64,000 bases of DNA, taken from contig BTVX01000001.1 in assembly GCA_045862995.1 (NCBI GenBank), positions 248,001 to 312,000 on the forward strand, given 5' to 3'. A program made the position numbers and the translations under genes. The notes beneath the pieces are model-generated. The model made no database searches. It saw only the letters and a program-made list of their open reading frames with translations, and was not told the origin of the DNA. Positions 25,491-32,324 of this stretch are shown in pieces. The stretch's first letter is position 1. Every line of letters begins with the position of its first letter. The DNA comes from UBA2387 sp019454665 (GTDB taxonomy: Bacteria > Armatimonadota > Fimbriimonadia > Fimbriimonadales > Fimbriimonadaceae).

Positions 25491-27317
25491 ATGCACCCCC
25501 CGATTCGCAACGTGGGCATCATCGCGCACGTCGACCACGGCAAAACCACTCTTGTGGATGCCATCTTCAGACAGTCGGGGGTCTTTCGCGAGAACCAAGC
25601 CGTCCAAGAGCGGGTCATGGACCGGGGAGACCTGGAGCGCGAGAAGGGCATCACGATTCTCTCCAAGGTCGCGAGCGTTGCCTACAAAGGCGTCAAGATC
25701 AACATCGTAGACACGCCCGGCCACGCCGACTTCGGTGGCGAGGTCGAGCGCGTGCTGAGCATGGTGGACGGTGTATTGCTCGTCGTGGACGCATGCGAGG
25801 GCCCCATGCCGCAAACCAGGTTCGTCCTCAAGAAGGCCTTGGCTCGCGGCCTCAAGCCCATCGTGGCGATCAACAAGGTGGACCGCGAGGGTGCTCGACC
25901 GCTCGAGGCATACGACAAAACGCTGGACCTGTTCATTGACCTCGGCGCCGGAGAGGACGACCTCTTCTTCCCGCACATCTACACCAGCGGCGCGGGCGGG
26001 TTCGCGAGAATCAGTCCCGACGGAGGCGAGAAGGACATGCGGGCCATGCTCGAAATGCTGGTCAACGCCGTACCGCCGCCGACGGTTGAGTTGGAGGGGC
26101 CATTCCTGCTCCAAGTCGCCAACCTCGACTACTCGGACTACCTGGGCAGGATGTTCGGGGGCAAAGTGCTGCGGGGCGAGATCAAAGTCGGCGAAAGGAT
26201 GACGCTCGCCCGGGCCGGCCAACGCTTCGGTTTCAACGTGACGAAACTGTGGTGCTACGACGGCATCCAGTTGATCGAGGTTCCCTCGTGCGGCGCGGGC
26301 GACATCGTGATGATGTCGGGCCTCGACGATGTGCTGATCGGGGACACCATCTCCGACCCTACGCAGGTCGAGGAACTGCCGGTCATTGATGTGGACCCAC
26401 CCACGCTGAGCATGACGTTCTACGCCAACAACTCCCCGTTGGCAGGCAAGGACGGTGGCAAGTTCCTGACCATCCACAAGATTCGCGAGCGGCTCGAGCG
26501 CGAAGCAAAGGTCAGCGTGGCCCTCAAGCTCGACCCCGAGAGCCCCGCCGATGCCGTCAAAGTGGATGCGCGAGGCGAACTGCAGTTGGCCATCCTCATC
26601 GAACAGATGCGCCGCGAAAGCTATGAAATGGCGATCAGCCGCCCCAAAGTCATCTTTCGGCGCGAGGCCGACGGCACCGTTACGGAGCCGTTCGAACGCG
26701 TGACCCTCGAACTGCCCGACGACTGCGTGGGCAGCGTCATGGAAGAGATGAGCCGCCGAAGAGGCGACCTGCAGGACATGGCCACGGACGATCGAGGGCA
26801 TGCCCGGCTGACCTACCTCGTCCCGACGCGGGGCCTGATCGGATTTAGAACCAACTACTTGACCATCACGCGCGGACTTGGCATCCTCGCACACCTGTTC
26901 GAGGACTACCGAGCCTACGCTGGCGAAGTCGCCAATCGAACGCGTGGGGCGCTGATCGCCAAGGACCCGGGGAAGATGACGCGCTACGCCTACGAGGACA
27001 TTCAAGAGCGTGGCGTCCTGTTCTATCCCGTCGGCACGGACACCTACGGCGGGATGATCGTGGGCGAGTGCGCGCGGGACGAGGACATGGTGGTCAACAT
27101 CACGAAGCCGAAGGCTGCCAACAACATGCGCTCTTCGACTTCGGATGCGACCACGGTGCTCGACCCGCACCGCGACTTCTCGCTGGAACAGGCGTTGAGC
27201 TGGCTCCGCGACGACGAACTGCTCGAAGTGACGCCCAAGCAGCTTCGCTTCCGCAAGCAGGTTCTGGACCACAGCCAGCGCCGCGTCTCCGAGCGACGCT
27301 CCGAAGTGAACGTGTGA
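25491..27317 (+). CDS. typA: Translational GTPase TypA/BipA
   Basis: A 608-residue translation-factor GTPase. The G1 motif is GIIAHVDHGKTTL (residues 8-20), G2 lies around EREKGITI, G3 is VDTPGHADFGGEVERVL and G4 is AINKVDREGARP. EF-G-like domains III and V follow, then the TypA-specific C-terminal domain (FRTNYLTITRGLGILAHLF; HRDFSLEQALSWLRDDELLEVTP). It binds ribosomes and aids ribosome assembly and stress adaptation. The ATG at 25491 gives the usual family start; the reading from 25431 overlaps aspS. Confidence 0.96.
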   Translation: MHPPIRNVGIIAHVDHGKTTLVDAIFRQSGVFRENQAVQERVMDRGDLEREKGITILSKVASVAYKGVKINIVDTPGHADFGGEVERVLSMVDGVLLVVDACEGPMPQTRFVLKKALARGLKPIVAINKVDREGARPLEAYDKTLDLFIDLGAGEDDLFFPHIYTSGAGGFARISPDGGEKDMRAMLEMLVNAVPPPTVELEGPFLLQVANLDYSDYLGRMFGGKVLRGEIKVGERMTLARAGQRFGFNVTKLWCYDGIQLIEVPSCGAGDIVMMSGLDDVLIGDTISDPTQVEELPVIDVDPPTLSMTFYANNSPLAGKDGGKFLTIHKIRERLEREAKVSVALKLDPESPADAVKVDARGELQLAILIEQMRRESYEMAISRPKVIFRREADGTVTEPFERVTLELPDDCVGSVMEEMSRRRGDLQDMATDDRGHARLTYLVPTRGLIGFRTNYLTITRGLGILAHLFEDYRAYAGEVANRTRGALIAKDPGKMTRYAYEDIQERGVLFYPVGTDTYGGMIVGECARDEDMVVNITKPKAANNMRSSTSDATTVLDPHRDFSLEQALSWLRDDELLEVTPKQLRFRKQVLDHSQRRVSERRSEVNV

Positions 27318-27409
27318 CGCGCGGGCGGGTTCGAGTGGGCGCTTGTGCCGCCACAGAAATTGTGTGGAAAACTTCAGATTCCAACCCTCCATATTCGCGC
27401 ACCTGATGC

Positions 27410-27415
27410 TAGAAT
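27410..27415 (+). promoter_or_regulatory. -10 box (TAGAAT) ahead of the riboswitch
   Basis: TAGAAT is the best -10 candidate upstream of the riboswitch aptamer; transcription would begin near 27422. A clear -35 box is not seen. A perfect 10-bp hairpin (GGGTGTTGGA/TCCAACACCC, 27418-27443) overlaps this point and might instead be a structure ending typA transcription. Confidence 0.45.
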
Positions 27416-27439
27416 GAGGGTGTTGGAGTCTGTTCCAAC

Positions 27440-27570
27440 ACCCGGTCGAATCCCACCCGGAGGGCGTGGGAACGGGGGACCCACTCCCGGGGTGAATGCG
27501 GCCCAACAGCCGCTAGGGTAACTCTTGGCCCGAACCCGTCAGCTAACCCCGTAGACGCAACGAGGGTCGT
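27440..27570 (+). ncRNA. Cyclic di-AMP riboswitch (ydaO/yuaA class)
   Basis: The segment contains, in order and with normal spacing, the conserved blocks of the ydaO-type c-di-AMP aptamer: GGTCGAATCC, AACGGGGGACCCA (27471-27483), GGGGTGAAT (27489-27497), TAGGGTAACTC, and CCGAACCCGTCAGCTAACC (27530-27548) followed by CCGTAGAC. Such riboswitches usually turn off genes for cell-wall hydrolases or potassium uptake when c-di-AMP is high. Here no such gene follows: the next recognisable gene, hisB, starts 230 bp later with its own -10 box. The 5' boundary is approximate. Confidence 0.88.
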
Positions 27571-27787
27571 TGGGTTGCCCGCTCGGGCCACCCGCACGGA
27601 CGTGTCCAGTCGCGTCCGCCAGCACTCGATCTTCCTTTGCATACCGGTCGTTTCGTCGGCCTTGGGCTGTGCGAAACGAACGCCCCGCCCATCGGGGCAA
27701 GCGTGGATACGGTGGGGAGCCCTGGCCTCCTGGGCTCCTCCACCCGTTCCGAACCCCTGGACCCGCCCTTCGTTGCGGAGTCAATGG
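27571..27787 (+). other. Structured non-coding stretch between riboswitch and hisB
   Basis: No convincing coding sequence was found on either strand. Three hairpins follow one another: TCGTTTCG/CGAAACGA (27648-27655 with 27672-27679), GCCCCG/CGGGGC (27682-27687 with 27693-27698) and GGAGCCC/GGGCTCC (27716-27722 with 27732-27738). None has a T-run. They could be the riboswitch expression platform, part of a longer leader for hisB, or remnants of a lost target gene. Confidence 0.5.
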
Positions 27788-27793
27788 TATAAC
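27788..27793 (+). promoter_or_regulatory. -10 box (TATAAC) of hisB, likely leaderless
   Basis: TATAAC ends 6 nt before the hisB ATG at 27800. If used, it makes hisBHA transcription independent of the upstream riboswitch. Confidence 0.6.
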
Positions 27794-27799
27794 CCGCGC

Positions 27800-28405
27800 A
27801 TGAGCAAGGACGCCCCTGGAGTCCGGTACGCCGAAGTCGATCGAGACACCAACGAAACACGCATCCATCTGGTCCTCGATCTGGACGGTGGGACGCGCCG
27901 CGACATCGCCACCGGCATCGGCTTCTTCGACCACATGCTTGACCTTCTGGCCTTTCACGGCCAGTTCGACCTCGGAGTCAAGGCAGAAGGCGATTTGCGC
28001 GTGGACGACCACCACACGGTCGAGGACGTCGGCATCGTGTTGGGGCGAGCCGTGCGACAGGCCCTTGCCGAAACGGATCCCATCGTGCGCTATGCCAGCC
28101 TACACACCGTGATGGACGACGCGTTGGTTCTGGTGGCCCTCGACATCTGCGGACGGGGTCAACTGCACTGGGACGTGGCGTTCGACCGGGAGCACCTGGG
28201 GCAGCTCTCCACGGAGTGCGTCCGTGAGTTCTTTCAGGCGTTTGCCGTGAACTCCGGCATCGCCCTGCACATCCGAAAGGTCGCGGGCGTCAACAACCAC
28301 CACGTCTGCGAAGCCGCGTTCAAGGGCGTCGGCATGGCGCTCCACCAAGCCTTCGAACGCTCGGACCGGCGAGGGCCGGCCAGCACCAAGGGGACGTTGG
28401 ATTGA
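27800..28405 (+). CDS. hisB: Imidazoleglycerol-phosphate dehydratase
   Basis: A 201-residue IGPD with the duplicated metal-binding motifs: GIGFFDHMLDLLAFHGQFDL and DDHHTVEDVGIVLG in the first half, and REFFQAFAVNSGIALHI and VNNHHVCEAAFKGVGMAL in the second. It dehydrates imidazole-glycerol phosphate in histidine biosynthesis. ATG 27800 matches the usual N-terminus (RYAEVDRDTNETRI); the reading from 27575 is untranslated leader. It overlaps hisH by 4 nt (TTGA). Confidence 0.96.
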   Translation: MSKDAPGVRYAEVDRDTNETRIHLVLDLDGGTRRDIATGIGFFDHMLDLLAFHGQFDLGVKAEGDLRVDDHHTVEDVGIVLGRAVRQALAETDPIVRYASLHTVMDDALVLVALDICGRGQLHWDVAFDREHLGQLSTECVREFFQAFAVNSGIALHIRKVAGVNNHHVCEAAFKGVGMALHQAFERSDRRGPASTKGTLD

Positions 28406-28989
28406 TCGTCGTTCTCGATTACGGGATGGGAAACCTGAAGTCGGTCAAAAAGGCCATTGACTTCTTGGGCTACGATTCCCGGATTCAGAACGACCTGCAG
28501 GGCGCGACCAAACTCATCATTCCCGGCGTCGGTGCGTTCGCAGAGGCGATGAAGCACCTTGCACCCTTTCGCGAAGAGATCGAGGCTTTCGCGAACAGCG
28601 GGCGCCCCGTGATGGGCATCTGCCTGGGTCAACAACTCCTCTTCGACCGCAGCGAGGAACACGGCGGTTCCGAAGGTCTTGGGCTGCTGCCCGGCGTCGT
28701 CCGCTACCTCCCCCGGTTGGAAGGACTCAAGGTGCCGCACATGGGATGGAACACCCTGCAGGTCCGCGACCGAGTGCTCTTCGAGGGGATTGACCCCGGC
28801 AGCCAGGTCTACTTCGTCCATTCGCTCTATACCGAATGCGTGGAGCAGGCCGACATCGCGGCCACCTCCACCTACGGCATCGAATTCCCCGCCGCCGTTC
28901 GCCGCGAGAACATCTGGGGCTGCCAATTTCACCCCGAAAAGAGCGGCATCATCGGCCTGGCCATCCTACGCAACTTTCTGGCATGGTGA
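28402..28989 (+). CDS. hisH: Imidazole glycerol phosphate synthase glutaminase subunit
   Basis: A 195-residue class I glutamine amidotransferase. It starts IVVLDYGMGNLKSVKKA; the nucleophile Cys is in MGICLGQQLLFDRSEE and the catalytic His/Glu in CQFHPEKSG. It supplies ammonia to HisF to form IGP and AICAR. The start is a TTG overlapping the hisB stop; hisA overlaps its end. hisF is not in the visible cluster. Confidence 0.95.
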   Translation: MIVVLDYGMGNLKSVKKAIDFLGYDSRIQNDLQGATKLIIPGVGAFAEAMKHLAPFREEIEAFANSGRPVMGICLGQQLLFDRSEEHGGSEGLGLLPGVVRYLPRLEGLKVPHMGWNTLQVRDRVLFEGIDPGSQVYFVHSLYTECVEQADIAATSTYGIEFPAAVRRENIWGCQFHPEKSGIIGLAILRNFLAW

Positions 28990-29711
28990 TCTTCCCCGCC
29001 ATTGACTTGCTGGGCGGCAGGTGCGTGCGCCTCGTTCAGGGCGATTACGATCGCAGCACCGTCTACGACGACGACCCGCTGGCGCCCGCGAAGACATTTG
29101 TGGCCGAAGGCGCCGCATGGTTGCATGTCGTGGACCTCGACGGTGCGCGCAGCGGCACACCCGTCAATACCGAGGTCATCCGGGCCATCGTGGCCGAGAC
29201 GGGGGCGCGCGTTCAGGTCGGGGGAGGCGTGCGGTCGCTCGAACACGCCCAGCGGCTCCTGGACTGCGGCGTCGAGCGCGTGATCGTGGGCAGCGCTCTG
29301 GTCCGCGGCACGATCCCGCCAGAAGCGTGGTTCGACGCACTGGGCGATCGGCTTGTTGCGGGTCTCGATGCACGCAACGGCGAAGTCGCCATCGAAGGCT
29401 GGCTGGAAGGCACGGGCCTAGGCGTTGTGGCGTTCGCGCAAGAGTTGGCGGCTCGCGGCGCGAAGCGCGTGGTTTACACGGATATCGCCGTGGACGGATC
29501 GCTCGCCGGCCCTTCGTTGGATTCGACCCAGAGGCTGGCCGAGGCCTTGGCCATCCCGGTGATCGCCAGCGGCGGAGTCTCCTGCCTCGCTGATCTGCGG
29601 CCTTTGGCTGCTCTAGGGGTCGAAGGCGCGATCGTCGGCAAAGCCCTCTACGAGGGGCGTTTCACCCTCGCCGAAGCCCTGGCCGATCAGACCATAGTCC
29701 AGCCCCGTTAG
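28983..29711 (+). CDS. hisA: Phosphoribosylformimino-5-aminoimidazole carboxamide ribotide isomerase
   Basis: A 242-residue (beta/alpha)8 barrel. It starts MVIFPAIDLLGGRCVRLVQGDY with the catalytic Asp in AIDLL; the phosphate-binding motif VQVGGGVRSLEHAQRLLDCG and the second catalytic region VVYTDIAVDGSLAGP (Asp) are present, with IASGGVS near the C-terminus. It performs the Amadori rearrangement of ProFAR to PRFAR in histidine synthesis. It overlaps hisH by 7 nt, completing a compact hisB-hisH-hisA unit. Confidence 0.95.
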   Translation: MVIFPAIDLLGGRCVRLVQGDYDRSTVYDDDPLAPAKTFVAEGAAWLHVVDLDGARSGTPVNTEVIRAIVAETGARVQVGGGVRSLEHAQRLLDCGVERVIVGSALVRGTIPPEAWFDALGDRLVAGLDARNGEVAIEGWLEGTGLGVVAFAQELAARGAKRVVYTDIAVDGSLAGPSLDSTQRLAEALAIPVIASGGVSCLADLRPLAALGVEGAIVGKALYEGRFTLAEALADQTIVQPR

Positions 29712-29721
29712 ACAACCTTTG

Positions 29722-29727
29722 TACAAT
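29722..29727 (+). promoter_or_regulatory. -10 box (TACAAT)
   Basis: TACAAT lies 20 nt before the ATG at 29748, immediately after hisA; a leader of about 14 nt with a weak AAGAG purine stretch follows. Confidence 0.45.
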
Positions 29728-29747
29728 ATCCGGAACAAGAGTGCCCT

Positions 29748-30014
29748 ATGTTCCCAGTTGAAAACATCGCCGTCATGATCCCGATCGTCGCCCTGATGAT
29801 CCCGATTGTGGCGATCCTCTCGGCGCATCAGCAGAAGATGGCGAGAATCATCCACGAGACGCGCAACTCTGGGCAGGACGTCGAGGTCCAGCGGTTGCGG
29901 GCCGAGGTCGAACAACTCAAGCATTTGGTCCATCAGCAGACGATTGCCATTGACAACCTGAGTTCGCTGCCCGCGAAGCAGTCGTCGCCGACCGAACTGC
30001 AAAGCCGCCTGTGA
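29748..30014 (+). CDS. Small single-pass membrane protein with coiled coil
   Basis: An 88-residue protein: one hydrophobic helix (VMIPIVALMIPIVAILSAH, about residues 9-27) followed by a charged coiled coil (VEVQRLRAEVEQLKHLVHQQ) and a polar tail. The layout resembles small envelope-stress proteins of the PspB/PspC-associated kind, but no family is assigned. Its stop overlaps the GTG of the downstream ABC ATPase by 4 nt, so the two are translationally coupled. Confidence 0.7.
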   Translation: MFPVENIAVMIPIVALMIPIVAILSAHQQKMARIIHETRNSGQDVEVQRLRAEVEQLKHLVHQQTIAIDNLSSLPAKQSSPTELQSRL

Positions 30015-30781
30015 CCTGCCAGCCGCTTCTCGAGGTCGCCGGCCTGGACTGCGGCTACGGTTCCCGCCGGGTATTGGAAGGAGTCGGCTTCACGATCGAG
30101 CCCGGCGAAGTGGTGGCCCTGCTCGGCCCCAACGGGAGCGGCAAATCCACGTTGCTCAAGACGCTGGCCCACACGCTTCGCCCGCTGGCGGGTCGGGTGA
30201 CCATCGAAGGCAGGGATTCAGGGAGCCTCGGATGCGTGGAACTCGCTCAGCGTGTGGCCTATGTGCCGCAGGAGGAAGACGTCCGCTTTCCGTTCAGCGC
30301 CTACGAGGTCGTGGCGATGGGTCGCCTCGCGCGATCGGGAAGTCTGTTCGACACGCCAGAGGACCGCACCAAGAGCCTGGAGGCGATGGAGCAGACCGAC
30401 TCGTCGCACCTGGCCAGCCGTGCCATCACCGAGTTGAGCGGCGGCGAGAAGCAACGAGTCCTGGTCGCACGCGCACTCGCCCAAGGGGCGAGGATGCTGC
30501 TTATGGACGAGCCGACCTCGCACCTCGATGTGCGGCACGCGGTCGAGTTCGCCCGACTTCTGGCCCGCCTCTCGGCACTCGGCTACGGCGTCATCGCAGC
30601 GGTCCACGACCTCACGCTGGCGGGACGCATCGCCCCCCGCGGCATGTTGCTCGGCTCGGGCCGGATCGTGGCCGACGGTCCCATGGGCGACTTGTTGCAC
30701 TCGCCCTCGCTCGACGAGGTTTACGGAGTCACCTTCCGACGCTTCCAGGGAGACCACGGCACGCTGCTCGAAGCCAGTTGA
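30011..30781 (+). CDS. ABC transporter ATP-binding protein (FepC/BtuD/HmuV type)
   Basis: A 256-residue ATPase: Walker A LLGPNGSGKSTLL (about residues 38-50), Q-loop YVPQEEDVRFPFSAYEVVAMGR, signature ELSGGEKQRVLVARALAQG, Walker B MLLMDEPTSHLD and switch His in AAVHDLTLA. The Q-loop region and overall length fit importers for iron-siderophore, heme or cobalamin. No permease or binding protein is adjacent, so it must serve an importer encoded elsewhere. Substrate unknown. Confidence 0.88.
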   Translation: MTCQPLLEVAGLDCGYGSRRVLEGVGFTIEPGEVVALLGPNGSGKSTLLKTLAHTLRPLAGRVTIEGRDSGSLGCVELAQRVAYVPQEEDVRFPFSAYEVVAMGRLARSGSLFDTPEDRTKSLEAMEQTDSSHLASRAITELSGGEKQRVLVARALAQGARMLLMDEPTSHLDVRHAVEFARLLARLSALGYGVIAAVHDLTLAGRIAPRGMLLGSGRIVADGPMGDLLHSPSLDEVYGVTFRRFQGDHGTLLEAS

Positions 30782-30804
30782 GGCGCGACCAATAGGACCA
30801 AAGG

Positions 30805-30810
30805 TATAAT
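30805..30810 (+). promoter_or_regulatory. -10 box (TATAAT) ahead of the TfoX-like gene
   Basis: A perfect TATAAT, with transcription expected near 30817 and a leader of about 75 nt that contains GGAGGA at 30875-30880. The -35 region is not convincing. Confidence 0.5.
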
Positions 30811-30891
30811 CTCCGCGTTGCCCAGTAAGGAGAGGACCGCAAGGGCGCGGCCAGCATTCGCCGCACCCAATCTCGGAGGATCTCAGGCAAG

Positions 30892-31224
30892 TTGGTGTAT
30901 AGACCGGTGCGCTACGAACAGATGATGAAGGCGGCAGAGGCCTTCGACTGTCGTGCGAGGCGCATGTTCGGAGGGATGGCCATCTACACCGGCCCCAAGA
31001 TGTTCGCCTTCCTCTACGAGTCTGAAATCGGGCTCAAACTGGCCCCGGAAGACCTTGAAGAGGCGATGAGCCTTCCCGGCGCCGGGCCCCTCCATCCAGA
31101 ACCCGACGCCGAGCCGATGCGCGAATACGTTCGCATGCCGCGGGACATCCTGGACAACTTCGAGGCGTTTCAAGCCTGGGTCGAGCGAAGCGCCAACTAC
31201 GCGCGCAGCAGAATCAGCAACTGA
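30892..31224 (+). CDS. TfoX N-terminal domain protein
   Basis: A 110-residue protein with the TfoX_N pattern: RARRMFGGMAIYTGPKMFAFLYESEIGLKL (shown in part: ARRMFGGMAIYTG) and a C-terminal FEAFQAWVERSANYARSR. The family is named for the competence regulator TfoX/Sxy, but stand-alone N-terminal domains have no proven role. The start is TTG 30892 or GTG 30895; GGAGGA at 30875-30880 gives a Shine-Dalgarno at slightly long spacing, unlike most genes here. Confidence 0.8.
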   Translation: MVYRPVRYEQMMKAAEAFDCRARRMFGGMAIYTGPKMFAFLYESEIGLKLAPEDLEEAMSLPGAGPLHPEPDAEPMREYVRMPRDILDNFEAFQAWVERSANYARSRISN

Positions 31225-31248
31225 CGGCAGGACTCGCTCCCATGAGCG

Positions 31249-31254
31249 TAGAAT
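31249..31254 (+). promoter_or_regulatory. -10 box (TAGAAT) of the ribose-type importer operon
   Basis: TAGAAT implies a transcription start near 31261 and a leader of about 29 nt to the ATG at 31290. It places the alternative in-frame ATG at 31242 upstream of the transcript. Confidence 0.5.
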
Positions 31255-31289
31255 GGTGCCGCAGTCCCTGTGACTCCTTTGGGTGTTCC

Positions 31290-32324
31290 ATGAATCGCCT
31301 CATCATCGCTTCCCTTCTCGCCGTCGTCTGCTTCGCTGGCTGCGCGCCGAAGGAGGGTGGCGGCGGCGCAACCGACTCCCCCTCCACAGCCGACGGCGGG
31401 GCGATCACGGCCGGCAAGTGGACCGTCCTCGACACGCGGACCGACATGGCCGATCGCGCGCGGGCCAAGCAGAACGCCGAGGACGCGTTGATCAAGGAGT
31501 CGGACCTAGCCTGCCTCGTCGGCCTCTGGTCGTACAACGGCCCCGCCATCCTCTCTGCGGTTCAGAGTGCCGGAAAGGTCGGCCAGGTCAAGATCGTGTG
31601 CTTCGACGAGGAGGAGGACACCCTGCAGGGCGTGATAGACGGCGCGATCCACGGCACCGTGGTCCAGCAGCCGTACCAGTTCGGCTACGACTCGGTCCGC
31701 GTGTTGACCGCATTGGCCAAGGGGGATAAGTCCGTGGTGCCCGAGGGCGGCGTGCTGGAGATTCCGACGGTGTCGCTCCGCAAAGACGACGCCCAAGCCT
31801 TCTGGGACGAACTGAAGCAAAGGTTGGTGGCGGGAGCGGCCCCCGCCGTCGCCCCGGACGCCGTGAAGATCGCGTTCGTCACCAACAACGTCTCGGACTT
31901 CTGGAAGATCGCGAGAGCCGGTGTGGAGAAGGCATCGGCCGAGTTTGGCGCAGTGTGCGAGTTCCACATGCCCGCCGACGGGACGCCTTCGGAACAGCAG
32001 CGCATTGTCGAGGCGCTCGTCGCCAAGGGGATCTCCGGGATGGCCATCAGCCCGATAGATCCGGAAAACCAGACCCAAATGCTCGACTCGGCCGCCGAGA
32101 AGATGAACGTCGTGACGCAAGATTCCGACGCTCCGGCCAGCAAGCGCCTTTGCTACATCGGCACGAACAACTACAAGGCCGGGCGCGAGGCGGGCAAACT
32201 CATCAAGGAAGCCCTGCCGGAGGGCGGCAAGATCATGCTCTTCGTGGGACGGCTGGACGCCCAAAACGCCAAGGAGCGACGGCAGGGCATTCTCGACGAA
32301 CTCGCCGACAAGCCCATGCCGTGA
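31290..32324 (+). CDS. Circularly permuted sugar-binding lipoprotein (RbsB-like, periplasmic binding protein type I)
   Basis: A 344-residue lipoprotein (MNRLIIASLLAVVCFAGC, lipobox FAGC) with a Gly/Ser/Thr-rich linker. The two parts of a ribose-type binding protein appear in reversed order. Residues about 42-172 match the normal C-terminal half (KWTVLDTRTD, NAEDALIKESDLACLVGLWS, VKIVCFDEEEDTLQGVIDGA, VVQQPYQFGYDSVRVL). After a short Ala/Pro linker, residues about 186-344 match the normal N-terminal half (KIAFVTNNVSDFWKIARAGV, GISGMAISPIDPENQ, YIGTNNYKAGREAGKLI, GRLDAQNAKERRQGILDEL). The cut falls in the loop after the RRQGILDEL helix. The open frame is continuous, and the stop overlaps the GTG of the ATPase gene, so it is likely functional. 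Confidence 0.85.
   Translation: MNRLIIASLLAVVCFAGCAPKEGGGGATDSPSTADGGAITAGKWTVLDTRTDMADRARAKQNAEDALIKESDLACLVGLWSYNGPAILSAVQSAGKVGQVKIVCFDEEEDTLQGVIDGAIHGTVVQQPYQFGYDSVRVLTALAKGDKSVVPEGGVLEIPTVSLRKDDAQAFWDELKQRLVAGAAPAVAPDAVKIAFVTNNVSDFWKIARAGVEKASAEFGAVCEFHMPADGTPSEQQRIVEALVAKGISGMAISPIDPENQTQMLDSAAEKMNVVTQDSDAPASKRLCYIGTNNYKAGREAGKLIKEALPEGGKIMLFVGRLDAQNAKERRQGILDELADKPMP

Noticed and set aside
27444..27454. GGTCGAATCCC resembling a tRNA T-loop
   Set aside because: No acceptor, D or anticodon arm fits around it; the block belongs to the c-di-AMP aptamer.
27575..27799. N-terminal extension of HisB
   Set aside because: The family start is at 27800 and the stretch is riboswitch/leader DNA.
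31290..32324. Two separate half-genes or a tandem of two binding proteins
   Set aside because: One unbroken frame, one lipoprotein signal, and each half appears only once.
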